Part shown: in pieces, positions 1 through 8,088 of the stretch
How the letters are laid out: each line of letters starts with the position of its first letter
Position numbering within the stretch: position 1 is the stretch's first letter
From: Chryseobacterium sp. E1
Lineage (GTDB): Bacteria > Bacteroidota > Bacteroidia > Flavobacteriales > Weeksellaceae
DNA length: 64,000 nt
NCBI GenBank assembly: GCA_019203745.1
Contig: CP078104.1
Coordinates: 3,844,001 to 3,908,000, forward strand
Direction of reading: 5' to 3'
Position numbers and translations under genes: made by a program
The notes under the pieces: generated by a model
Databases searched by the model: none
What the model saw: only the letters and a program-made list of their open reading frames with translations
Told to the model about the DNA's origin: nothing

Positions 1-163
1 CTTCACTGAAATAAATGATACCTTGCTGCTGATCTCCGGATGAAGTGGTTTTCACAGAAGGTTGTATTTCAGAAGTCTTTACAGCTGTTTTATCTTTTTT
101 CTGGGCATTGCATCCTGCTAATGCAAATATCCCTAAGGTAAGGATGATGGCTTTATGGAACAT
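1..163 (-). CDS. Lipoprotein, partial (C-terminus outside window)
   Basis: The reading frame starts at an ATG at 163 and runs off the left edge, so only the first 54 residues are visible. It begins MFHKAIILTLGIFALAGCN, a signal peptide with a lipobox (LAGC) that predicts lipidation at the cysteine near residue 18. The following part is polar (Lys, Thr, Ser and Gln rich) and then enters QQGIIYFSE. No family can be assigned from this fragment. It is followed on the same strand by nothing in the window; the neighbour upstream is the DUF456 gene, 18 bases away, so the two may be co-transcribed. Confidence 0.6.
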   Translation of the reverse strand, partial: MFHKAIILTLGIFALAGCNAQKKDKTAVKTSEIQPSVKTTSSGDQQQGIIYFSE

Positions 164-181
164 GATTTCTATATTTAATTA

Positions 182-673
182 TTAAATAACATTAAGCATA
201 TCAAGTAGTACTACCAAAAACATTGCCACTCCTACAACAAAACTGAACCCGGTTCCATAGATGAACCCGATTAAAGCGCCTTTAGTAGACTGAAGCGCCT
301 TATTCATATCCTTGCTGTCATGAAGAAGTTCCCCAATAAAAACACCGGCAAACATCCCGATCAGGAAGCCTAACGGAATAGGAATGAAGATCCCTACAAT
401 AGTTCCAACTACAGAGCCGATGCTTCCCCAGCGGGTTCCTCCGTACTTTCTGTTAGTCTTTGCAGGAATCACGTAGCTTAAAACAGCTGATATGGCAGTA
501 AGGATCCCGAAAGCCCATACATAGATCATCGGAAGATCTGCATCTGTCCCGAACTTATAGATCAGAAGCCCGCAGATACTCAACAGAAGCCCGGGTAAAA
601 CCGGAAGGAACGTTCCCAGTATCCCGACAAACAGTAAAATAAGACAAAGTATATTAATAATCGTTGTATCCAT
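182..673 (-). CDS. DUF456 family membrane protein
   Basis: An intact frame of 163 residues. I chose the ATG at 673 (MDTTIINILCLILL) because the longer possible start adds only polar residues before the first membrane helix. The protein is almost entirely hydrophobic, with Gly- and Pro-rich helices such as GTFLPVLPGLLLSICGLL and IFIPIPLGFLIGMFAGVFIGELL, which is the look of the DUF456 family. The family is a small integral membrane protein of unknown function. It lies divergent from the mechanosensitive channel gene that follows. Confidence 0.75.
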   Translation of the reverse strand: MDTTIINILCLILLFVGILGTFLPVLPGLLLSICGLLIYKFGTDADLPMIYVWAFGILTAISAVLSYVIPAKTNRKYGGTRWGSIGSVVGTIVGIFIPIPLGFLIGMFAGVFIGELLHDSKDMNKALQSTKGALIGFIYGTGFSFVVGVAMFLVVLLDMLNVI

Positions 674-861
674 TTCTTTAAATATGAGCGAAGATATGAA
701 ACCTCTCTGATTTGGCAATCATTCATATTCATGAAAATTATGAAAGGTCTTGGCAAGCAGCTGGAGTTAATACAAAATATGGGACAGGTTTTAAAATTTG
801 GGATGAAAATTGATGATGAATAAAAATCATGATTCTTAATTTCATAAATTTGCTGTAATGA

Positions 862-2124
862 ATGACCAGTTACAAGAAACAAAAACTTTATACAGGAGCT
901 GAGCGAGCAGCTTTATATTTATATCACCGGATCTCACCATCCGGTACGGATTGGATTTTTCATATTATTGTAAAATTAAGTTTACTTCTGGTCTTACTTT
1001 TTATTGTAGATTTTGCTTTTAAATTTATCATCAATTTTGTCTTTCGGTTATTTCATGACGAAGAAAAATTTCCGATCCTGAAGTCTATTTATCAGTCAAA
1101 AATTACAAACTCTGCGGCACATTTTGCGGCTCTGATTTTGGTAGGAGCAGTACAGGGGTCTATATTTCCTGAAAATGCTTTACCCAAAACTACTGTCTTT
1201 ATCATAAGATGTATCAATCTGGGGCTTGTTTTGGCTTTGGCCGGAATGCTTTACAGGTCGCTGACTGCTTTCAGGAATTATTTCAGCATAAAACAGGATT
1301 TCTATAAAATTATGGCGCTCAATGCCATTTCGGAAACGGTAAAGATTTTAGGACTTTTTATATTTACCGTAGTGGGTATCTGTGTGATCTTCGGGATAAA
1401 AGGAACCACTATTGTTGGAAGTCTCGGGGCAATTACAGCGGTGCTGGTACTGGTTTTCAGGGATACTATCCTTGGATTTGTGACAGGGCTGCACGTGGCT
1501 ACATCCAAAAACTTAAAAGTAGGGGACTGGGTAAGCATCCCCAAATACAATATTGAAGGAAATATCACGGAAATTAACCTTCTGACCACCAAAATTACCA
1601 ATTTTGATAAAACGGTTTCTACGATTCCTACCTATGACCTGATGACTACAGAGATCAAAAATATGCAGGTGATGTCTGAATCCAATACCAGAAGAATTAA
1701 AAAATCAATTTATTTTAATATCAATTCCTTTAAGTTTTTGACCGATGAGGACATTGAACGTTTAAAGGAAATCAACCTGATTTCAGATTATCTTGAAGAG
1801 AGAACTACAGAGATCAGAAAAGAAAAAGAAAGCCTGGAGCATAAAGATAAAATTGTGAACGGAAGACAGCTTACCAATATCGGAGTTTTCAGATATTATG
1901 CACAAATGTATATTGAGAACGATCCTGATATAGACAAGAATGGTACCCGGATGGTCCGCCAGCTGGATATTACGCCGCAAGGTTTACCTCTTGAGGTGTA
2001 TTGCTTTACCAATGATTCCCAATGGGTGCGTTTTGAGCAGATTCAGGCTGATATTTTCGACCATTTGCTGGTAGCTTCCAAAGAATTTGAGCTTCAGGTA
2101 ATGCAGGTAAGTGTAAAGGTATAA
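862..2124 (+). CDS. MscS-family mechanosensitive ion channel
   Basis: An intact 420-residue frame. Several hydrophobic segments occupy roughly residues 28-52, 75-95, 108-130 and 160-215. The last of these contains the MscS pore region (GSLGAITAVLVLVFRDTILG, Gly/Ala-rich) followed directly by the conserved beta-domain entry, KVGDWVSIPKYNIEGNITEI, and then TTKITNFDKTVSTIPTYDL. This is the standard order in MscS/YbdG-type channels, which open on membrane tension to release osmolytes in hypo-osmotic shock. The long soluble C-terminal part (about residues 225-420) fits the YbdG-like subgroup better than short MscS. The gene stands alone between a divergent DUF456 gene and pdxJ. Confidence 0.9.
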   Translation: MTSYKKQKLYTGAERAALYLYHRISPSGTDWIFHIIVKLSLLLVLLFIVDFAFKFIINFVFRLFHDEEKFPILKSIYQSKITNSAAHFAALILVGAVQGSIFPENALPKTTVFIIRCINLGLVLALAGMLYRSLTAFRNYFSIKQDFYKIMALNAISETVKILGLFIFTVVGICVIFGIKGTTIVGSLGAITAVLVLVFRDTILGFVTGLHVATSKNLKVGDWVSIPKYNIEGNITEINLLTTKITNFDKTVSTIPTYDLMTTEIKNMQVMSESNTRRIKKSIYFNINSFKFLTDEDIERLKEINLISDYLEERTTEIRKEKESLEHKDKIVNGRQLTNIGVFRYYAQMYIENDPDIDKNGTRMVRQLDITPQGLPLEVYCFTNDSQWVRFEQIQADIFDHLLVASKEFELQVMQVSVKV

Positions 2125-2275
2125 AACAGAAATATAGTAAGTCAGGATATCTGGCTTTTCGATCAATTTTAAATTGAAATGATAATGAATTTAGACAGTC
2201 AAAAAGAAGTATAAAGATCTGGACATACTTTCAACTTCTGACTTCTGATTTCTTATATATAACATCTAAATAAAA

Positions 2276-2991
2276 ATGACAAAACTAAGCGTAAACATTA
2301 ATAAAATTGCGACGTTACGAAATGCAAGAGGAGGTGAAACACCAAGTGTTACAGAAGCGGCTGTAAAAATTCAGGAATTCGGAGGGCAGGGTATTACCAT
2401 CCATCCCAGACCTGATGAAAGACATATTACAAGAAAAGATGTCTATGACCTGAAGCCGTTGGTTACGACTGAGTTTAATATTGAAGGAAATCCCCACCAG
2501 AGCTTTATTGATATGGTATTGGAAGTGAAGCCTGAGCAGGTAACACTGGTGCCGGATGCAGATGATGCCATTACTTCCAATGCGGGCTGGGACACCAGAA
2601 AACATCAGGATTATCTCACGGAGATCATTTCCGAATTTAAAAAGCAGGAATCCGTACCTCCATCTTTTTAGATCCTTTGCCGGAATTGGTAGAATATGCA
2701 GCGAAGACAGGTGCAGACAGAATTGAGCTTTACACGGAAGCTTATGCAAAAAACTATCTTATCAATAAGGAAGAAGCAATAAAACCTTATTACGATACAG
2801 CAGTTGCCACTCAGTTCGGATTAGGCATCAACGCCGGGCATGATTTAAGCTTAGATAATTTAAAATATTTCGCAGATACTATTCCGAATTTACTTGAAGT
2901 ATCTATTGGGCATGCTTTAATCTCTGAAGCTCTTTATATGGGATTGGAAAATACGGTTCAGGCTTATTTGAAAAGACTGGCAAAATGGTAG
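2276..2991 (+). CDS. pdxJ: Pyridoxine 5'-phosphate synthase PdxJ (one frameshift)
   Basis: After repair this is 238 residues, the usual PdxJ length. PdxJ condenses 1-deoxy-xylulose 5-phosphate with 3-amino-2-oxopropyl phosphate to give pyridoxine 5'-phosphate in vitamin B6 synthesis. The N-terminus shows the diagnostic SVNINKIATLRNARGG and the phosphate-binding HPRPDERHI; the C-terminus carries LLEVSIGHALISEAL. The frame breaks near 2650: the sequence reads CAGGAATCC where CAGGGAATCC restores KQGIRTSIFLDPLPE, so one G is missing from a GGG run. The stop overlaps the start of the next gene (ATGGTAG), which points to translational coupling with the hydrolase. Confidence 0.93.
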
Positions 2992-3775
2992 AAAATATGG
3001 AAATTTTAAATTCAAAAATATTCGGTGAAGGCTTAACGGCTACACCACTTCTGGTATTCCACGGCTTGTTTGGAATGCTTGATAACTGGGGAAGTTTCGG
3101 GAAAGACCTGGGAGAATATCTCCCGGTGCATCTGATTGACCTGAGAAACCACGGAAGAAGCTTTCATTCTGAAGGGATGTCCCATGATGACCTCGCAGAT
3201 GATATTGCTCGTTATATGGATCATTATAGCATTCAGAAAGCTCATGTTTTAGGACATTCTTTAGGCGGGAAGGCTGTAATGCAGTTTGCCATCAGATATC
3301 CTGAGAAAGTTGAGAAACTGATTGTAGTAGATATTTCACCAAAAGCATATCCACCGCATCACCAGGGGATTATAAAAGCTTTGGAAAGTGTAGATTTTAA
3401 TACGGTAAGTTCGAGGAATGAGGTGGAAGAGGTCCTGAGTCAGTATATCCGGAAAAGTCAACCATACAGTTTTTAACCAAAAACCTGTATTGGGATGAAA
3501 ATAAAAAGCTGAATTGGAGATTTAACCTTAAAACATTATCTGAAAAATATACAGAATTTGTTTCCAATGCCATTAAGTTTGGTGTTTTTGAAGGGGAAAC
3601 TTTATTCATTGCAGGGGCAAAATCGAATTATATTCTGCCGCAGGATGAGTTTGGAATCAGACAGCAGTTTCCAAAAGCTAAAGTAGTAACCGTGAAAAAT
3701 GCAGGCCATTGGGTGCAGGCTGAAAATCCGGTTGATTTTGCTAATGTGGTGAAGGAATTTCTGGAATTAAATTAA
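2985..3775 (+). CDS. Alpha/beta-fold hydrolase, YbfF-like esterase (one frameshift)
   Basis: About 263 residues after repair; an alternative ATG lies at 2997. It shows the alpha/beta hydrolase order: LLVFHGLFGMLDNWGSFG (oxyanion-hole loop), the nucleophile elbow GHSLGG, and near the end KNAGHWVQAENP with the catalytic His. This resembles YbfF-type esterases. The frame breaks near 3450 in QYIREKS, where CCGGAAAAG should read CCGGGAAAAG (one missing G). The gene overlaps the pdxJ stop by seven bases, an arrangement that suggests joint transcription, though a role in B6 metabolism cannot be inferred. Confidence 0.87.
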
Positions 3776-3853
3776 TTTTATTCTCTGATTTTCAGTAATA
3801 TGTTAAAATTTTATTAAAGTTTGATATTATTTCTCTGTTGGATGAATTTTTTG

Positions 3854-3860
3854 TACTTTG
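3854..3860 (+). promoter_or_regulatory. Possible -10-like box upstream of the graspetide precursors
   Basis: TACTTTG lies 29 bases before the first precursor ATG and resembles the Bacteroidetes -7 element TAnnTTTG with one base of spacing lost. A TTG occurs at 3838-3840, only 13 bases upstream, and a TTTG at 3820-3823, 30 bases upstream; neither spacing is typical. The 5' leader would be A/T rich (ATCAAAAAAATAAAATTATT). It is a weak call, offered because the cluster clearly starts here after a convergent-free gap of 114 bases. Confidence 0.35.
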
Positions 3861-3889
3861 GTTAATCAAAAAAATAAAATTATTAACCT

Positions 3890-4138
3890 ATGGAAAACAA
3901 AAATTCAAAGAAAAAGCCATTTTTCGCAACATTCTTAGAAAAACAGATCAAAGATCCTGAAAATGTAAAAGGAGGTACAATCACCTCAATTAAAATTGAT
4001 GATGTCACTTCGCTTCTTAAAGACCAGGTTATTGTAACTGCAGCACTTGAAGACGCCGTAAGTACACCTCTTAATGATAATGTGACACTGAAATACCCTT
4101 CAGATGGTGACGACCATGTTCTGGAGGTAGAATTGTAG
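3890..4138 (+). CDS. Microviridin-type graspetide precursor peptide 1
   Basis: An intact 82-residue frame. The leader holds KKPFFATFLEKQIKDPE (residues 8-24), which matches the PFFARFLE helix that microviridin leaders use to bind their ATP-grasp ligases. A VKGG motif follows at residues 27-30, a possible double-glycine processing site. The core TLKYPSDGDD (residues 66-75) is the microviridin consensus TxKYPSD followed by acidic residues: Thr and Ser are the expected ester donors, Lys the amide donor, and the Asp residues the acceptors. A hydrophobic tail HVLEVEL ends the peptide. A second, related precursor and two ATP-grasp genes follow. I see the motifs directly; the ring pattern is inferred from the known family. 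Confidence 0.93.
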   Translation: MENKNSKKKPFFATFLEKQIKDPENVKGGTITSIKIDDVTSLLKDQVIVTAALEDAVSTPLNDNVTLKYPSDGDDHVLEVEL

Positions 4139-4187
4139 TCATAGAAATCTGAACTTAATCATTTATCAAACCAAAAACTTTAACATT

Positions 4188-4410
4188 ATGGAAAACAAAA
4201 ATTCAAAAAGAAACCGTTTTTGCATCTTTCCTGGAAAAGCAAATTAAGGACCCTGAAACTGTAAAAGGAGGTACTGACGTATCAATTCCTGAAAGAGATG
4301 TGATCACTAAGCCGGCAATAGACATTGTAACTTCTCCTAAAGATGATATGATGCATACGCTGAAATATCCTTCTGACGGTGATGATGATGTTATTATTGT
4401 TCCACTATAG
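4188..4410 (+). CDS. Microviridin-type graspetide precursor peptide 2 (two homopolymer errors)
   Basis: Read as given, the ATG at 4188 runs into a stop after 19 codons. Adding one A to the run at about 4205 and one T to the run at about 4216 gives a 74-residue peptide whose first 40 residues closely match precursor 1 (MENKNSKKKPFF, LEKQIKDPE, VKGG). The core is TLKYPSDGDD again, at about residues 57-66, followed by DVIIVPL. The mid section differs (ISIPERDVITKPAID type sequence in place of the longer linker of precursor 1), so the pair is a diverged duplication with an identical core. Confidence in the repaired frame is high because leader, VKGG and core all line up. Confidence 0.88.
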
Positions 4411-4435
4411 AAGTAACACACTATCAATCATAATA

Positions 4436-4464
4436 GGGAAACTTAATGTTTAAGTTTCCCTTTT
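4436..4464 (+). terminator. Hairpin attenuator between precursors and ligase genes
   Basis: GGGAAACTTAA (4436-4446) pairs perfectly with TTAAGTTTCCC (4450-4460) around a three-base loop and is followed by TTTT. It has the form of a weak intrinsic terminator. Its place, 25 bases after the second precursor and 17 before the first ligase gene, fits partial read-through so that precursor mRNA exceeds ligase mRNA, a common design in peptide natural product operons. Confidence 0.7.
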
Positions 4465-4480
4465 AATAAAAAACCGGCCA

Positions 4481-5436
4481 ATGATTCTCTGTATCACCCA
4501 TTCACAGGACTTTTATAATATCGAAATCTTTTTCGAATACCTCTCTTCCAAAAATATTCCTTATTTCAGACTGAATTCTGACCGCCTGAATCATTTTCAG
4601 AAAATCAGTATCAATGAAAATTCCTTTGAACTCACCGATGAATCCGGAAATACAATCCATTCTGATGATATCAAAGGAGTATGGCACAGGAAAGCATGGA
4701 GAATAAGTGTTCCGGAAGAACTGGATGAAGATTATGTGAAAATATTTCTGAATGAATATGGAAATCTCCGATATAATCTGATCACTACCCTGGAAGATAT
4801 TCCCTGGATCAATCCTTATGAAAACGAAAAAAAAGTTGACGGCAATAAGATGCATCAGCTGAAAGTAGCCCAAAAAAACAATTTAACGATTCCCCAAACC
4901 ATTTATTCCAATGATGATGAGAAAATAACTTCATTTTTTCATCAGTACTGTGAAGGGAAAGCAATTGCCAAGCTTCATGGCGTGACGGCAAAAACAATGA
5001 GTGGTGAGAATATGATCTCCACAACAATTATTGAAGAAGAAACTTTGGAACACCTTTCGGATATTGCATACTGCCCAATGATTTTTCAGCCTTACATCGA
5101 CAAAGAGTATGAATTGAGAATTGTTTATGTAGACGGTGAATTTTTCACAGGAATGATCAATAACAGTGAAAATGCAGATTGGAGAATAGCCCGGGAAGGT
5201 TATTTCTGGTCAGCTTACGAGCTTCCTGATCCTGTCAGAAAGAATCTGACCTCTATGATGAATGAAATGGGACTTTATATCGGGGCTATCGATATGATCA
5301 AAGGAAAAGACGGACAATACTACTTCCTTGAAGTCAATCCACAGGGCGAGTGGGGAATGCTGCAAAAGAGCTTGGATTTCCCATAGCAGAAAGAATTGCC
5401 GATAATCTTATCAAAAGAATTAACTTCCATGAATAA
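4481..5436 (+). CDS. ATP-grasp peptide ligase, MvdC/MvdD family (graspetide maturase 1; one frameshift)
   Basis: 318 residues after repair. The N-terminal domain starts MILCITHSQDFYN and has the family signature of a W-x-R-K/R pair (VWHRKAW). The ATP-grasp part includes AIAKLHG, the FQPYIDKEYELRIVYVDGE strand and the metal-binding end FLEVNPQGEW. Near 5365 one G is missing (CAAAAGAGC for CAAAAGGAGC); repair gives LQKELGFPIAERIADNLIKR. These enzymes phosphorylate acidic side chains and close omega-ester or omega-amide rings on the precursor. It is less like canonical MvdD than its neighbour, so it may be the amide-forming partner; that is inference. Its stop overlaps the next ATG by eight bases. 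Confidence 0.88.
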
Positions 5437-6433
5437 AATTTTAATTATTACTCATACTGCAGATAATTTTTCAATTGAAAAAGTAACAGAATACATCGAA
5501 CAAAATAACTGTGAGGTTATCCGTTTTGATGTTGATTTATATCCTTTAAAAAATAAATTGTCAACTGTTTTCCAGGATGGAGAATGGATCAGTATTCTTG
5601 AAACACCGGATAACCGATATCGCTTAGATGATATCTCTGCCATCTGGTACAGAAGAGCTTACAATATAGGAAACGGTCTGAAAGAAGAAATTGAATCTAA
5701 ATTTTACGGAGCAGCAATGGGCGAAATCCGAAATACCCTTTTCGGTTTCTTCGAAGCAGTGGATGCTTACTCATTAGGTAAACCTGCTGTGTACAGAAGG
5801 CTTGACAGTAAGGAAGAACAATTGAAAATTGCCAGTAAAATAGGCCTGACGATTCCGGAAACCTGCCTGACCAATAATCCTGAAGAAGCAAAGAAGTTTA
5901 TCCTGAAACATCAGAATGTAGTAGCTAAGATGCAAACAGGCTTTGCCATCTATGAAGATGGAGTGGAAAATGTGGTCTTTACCAATGTTGTGAGCGAAGA
6001 TAAGCTGGAACAGCTGGATTCGCTTCTTTACTGTCCGATGCAGTTTCAGAAGATGATCCAGAAGAAAAAAGAACTTCGTATTACCATTGTAGGAAGAGAT
6101 GTGTATGCATTTGAAATCGACTCACAGAAGTATGAAGATGCTAAAATAGACTGGAGGAAAGATGGAATCAATCTGATCGATAAATGGGACAGAATAGAGC
6201 TTCCGGCAGATGTGGAATCAAAATTACTGGACCTTTTAGATGTTTATCACGTGGATTATGGAGCCATTGATATGATTGTATCTCCCGAAGATGAATATTA
6301 CTTCATCGAGATCAATGCGGCCGGTGAATTCTTCTGGCTGGATAACCTTACAGAAGGAAACCTTATTTCAAAAAGTATTGCAGACGTTCTCTGTGACAAA
6401 GCACCAAGAAGAAATAATATGGTGCTGGTTTAA
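5429..6433 (+). CDS. ATP-grasp peptide ligase, MvdD-like (graspetide maturase 2)
   Basis: Intact, 334 residues from the ATG at 5429; an in-frame upstream ATG lies inside the previous gene and is unlikely. It has the layout of MvdD, the ester-forming microviridin ligase: KILIITHTADNFS at the start, ISAIWYRRAYNIG, a Lys in VVAKMQTGFAIYEDG, CPMQFQKMIQKKKELRITIV, DWRKDGI, and the closing YGAIDMIVSPEDEYYFIEIN with AAGEFFWL. The usual ending of this motif is INPxGEF; here it is INAAGEF, a change next to the metal-binding Asn. It would make the Thr/Ser esters in the TLKYPSDGDD cores. No acetyltransferase or transporter gene, as in cyanobacterial microviridin clusters, is present. Confidence 0.92.
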   Translation: MNKILIITHTADNFSIEKVTEYIEQNNCEVIRFDVDLYPLKNKLSTVFQDGEWISILETPDNRYRLDDISAIWYRRAYNIGNGLKEEIESKFYGAAMGEIRNTLFGFFEAVDAYSLGKPAVYRRLDSKEEQLKIASKIGLTIPETCLTNNPEEAKKFILKHQNVVAKMQTGFAIYEDGVENVVFTNVVSEDKLEQLDSLLYCPMQFQKMIQKKKELRITIVGRDVYAFEIDSQKYEDAKIDWRKDGINLIDKWDRIELPADVESKLLDLLDVYHVDYGAIDMIVSPEDEYYFIEINAAGEFFWLDNLTEGNLISKSIADVLCDKAPRRNNMVLV

Positions 6434-6453
6434 ACATATTTTTAAAAGCTATA

Positions 6454-6489
6454 GAAGTCCTGAAAGAATTAGAAAACTTTCAGGACTTC
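6454..6489 (+). terminator. Hairpin 1 after the graspetide operon
   Basis: A perfect 13-base stem, GAAGTCCTGAAAG (6454-6466) against CTTTCAGGACTTC (6477-6489), with a ten-base A-rich loop. It lies 20 bases after the second ligase stop and is followed by GGTTTT. It is immediately followed by a second, longer hairpin whose stem carries a related GACTTCC word. Confidence 0.65.
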
Positions 6490-6508
6490 TGGTTTTCGGG
6501 ACTTCTAG

Positions 6509-6560
6509 TTTTCGGGACTTCCGGCAAATCGAAGATTTGCCGGAAGTCCCGAAAAAATAA
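6509..6560 (+). terminator. Hairpin 2 after the graspetide operon (22-bp perfect stem)
   Basis: Bases 6509-6530 are the exact reverse complement of 6534-6555 around a GAA loop, followed by an A-rich tail. The stem contains CGGGACTTCCGGCAAATC. The flanking A run on one side and T run on the other make it usable as a terminator on either strand. Together with hairpin 1 it gives a double stop for the graspetide operon. Confidence 0.7.
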
Positions 6561-6571
6561 AATTCTCAATT

Positions 6572-6882
6572 GAAAATCTCAGATTTTCAAAACTTCTGTG
6601 TACTTCTTCTACGCAAAGCTTGTCACTTTAAAAAACTAAAGTGTTCAAAAACTTTTGTGCCTTTGACTTCGTCGAATCTTCGATTTGTGGTAAAAATATT
6701 CATATATATTTTAACAGCTCAATTTGTATGGCTAGATTTCTTACGAAATGACAAAGTGTGTATAAATTACAAATTCAGTACGCATAAAGAAAATCTGAGA
6801 TTTTCAAAAACTTCAGTGTACTTCTTCTATGTAAAATTAGTCACTTAAAAAAATAAAGTGTATAAAAACTTTTGTGTCTTTT
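6572..6882. repeat. Two degenerate direct repeats of about 94 bases
   Basis: 6572-6665 and 6789-6882 share the order GAAAATCTSAGATTTTCAAAA, CTTCTGTGTACTTCTTCTA, a TCACTTnAAAAAA segment, AAAGTGTnnAAAAACTTTTGTG and a CTTTTG end, with scattered mismatches. The 123 bases between them and the stretch from 6883 to 7075 are very A/T rich and hold no convincing gene. I treat the pair as decayed copies of an intergenic repeat rather than as coding. Confidence 0.6.
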
Positions 6883-7075
6883 GTGGTTTAAACCATTCTA
6901 CAGGATAATATTTATCATTTTCAAAATGATAATATTGGTTAAATAAAGTTGAATTTTGCTTTAAAAATCGCAAATTTGCAAAAGCAGTTTTTCAAAGGAA
7001 CTTTGGCAGGAACCTGAAGAATTGCCGGATAGAAAATATTGTCATATTTTAGTCAGCAATCAAGTAAAATAATTA

Positions 7076-8088
7076 ATGGTTTTTGTAACGGGTGCAACCG
7101 GAATTCTGGGAAGAATAATCGTTCTTGAGCTTCTTAAAAGAGGTAAAAGTGTACGTGCTTCCAGGAGGACAGGCAGCAATTTAAACGAAGTAAAGCATTC
7201 ATACAGCTTTTATACAGATCATCCCGAAGATTTTTTTAATAAAATCGAATGGGTCAATGTAGATTTTGATGACCTGGACTCTTTAAAAGACGCCCTGAAG
7301 GGAGTGGATGAGGTATATCATTGTGCAGCAAAAGTAAGCTTTCATCCCAAAGATGAGAAGGAAATGTACCATACGAATATCAAAGGTACAGAAAACCTGC
7401 TGTATGCCTGTGAGGGATCTGATGTTAAAAAATTCCTGCATGTAAGCTCAGTAGCCGTTTTGGATAATTTCAATGAGAAAGGAGAGTTGGATGAAGAGTC
7501 TGATTTTAACCCAAAACTGGAACATTCTGCCTACGCTATTTCTAAACATTTGTCTGAAATGGAAGCATGGAGAGCTTCTGCCGAAGGACTCAATGTGGTG
7601 ATCATCAACCCGGGAATGATTGTGGGCAGCGGAAACTGGACGCAAAGCAGCGGTGAGCTTTTTCCACCTTTGAAGACAATAGTTTTACTTTCTCCGGAGG
7701 ATCCGCTTACGTAGATGTAAGAGACGTTGCAAAAACGGCTATTGAACTGATGGAAAACAATATTTTCGGAGAGCGATTCATTATTGTGGCTGAAAATAGC
7801 AGATATGCTGATCTGGCCGGACAAATCAGAGGAAAGTTAGGGCTTAAAGATGCCAGAATCCTTTCAAAATCCATATTAAATATCGGGAGAATTGCCAATA
7901 CCCTTTTCGGATGGCTGATCCCAAAACTGAGAATGGTCACTAAATCTAATATTGAGGCCATCTCTTCATTCAACACCATTTCCAATCACAAAGTCAAAGA
8001 AAAGCTGAATTATCAGTTTATTCCTGTAAAAGAAAGTATAGACTTTCACCTGAACAATTATATTAACGACAAAAAGTTGAAGAAATGA
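7076..8088 (+). CDS. NAD-dependent epimerase/dehydratase, extended SDR (one frameshift)
   Basis: 337 residues after repair. The start MVFVTGATGILGRIIVLEL carries the GxxGxxG nucleotide-binding loop of extended SDRs, VDFDDLDSLKDAL follows the second strand, and the active-site SSVAV and YAISKHLSE (Tyr-x-x-x-Lys) are present at about residues 122 and 152. The C-terminal substrate half has VDVRDVAKTAIELM. A C is lost near 7665 (TTTTTCCACC; adding one C gives GELFPTFEDN). Similar SDRs act on sugar nucleotides, flavonoids or steroid-like lipids, so the substrate is open. Its stop overlaps the start of the acyl-CoA ligase gene (ATGA), which suggests a shared lipid-related role. Confidence 0.88.

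Noticed and set aside
3890..4138. A second core repeat in precursor 1
   Set aside because: VSTPLNDN and ITSIKIDD lack the TxKYPSD pattern, so only one core is supported.
6561..6850. Frames of about 92-94 codons after the graspetide operon
   Set aside because: They are repetitive, A/T rich, and overlap hairpins and degenerate repeats, with no similarity to a known protein.
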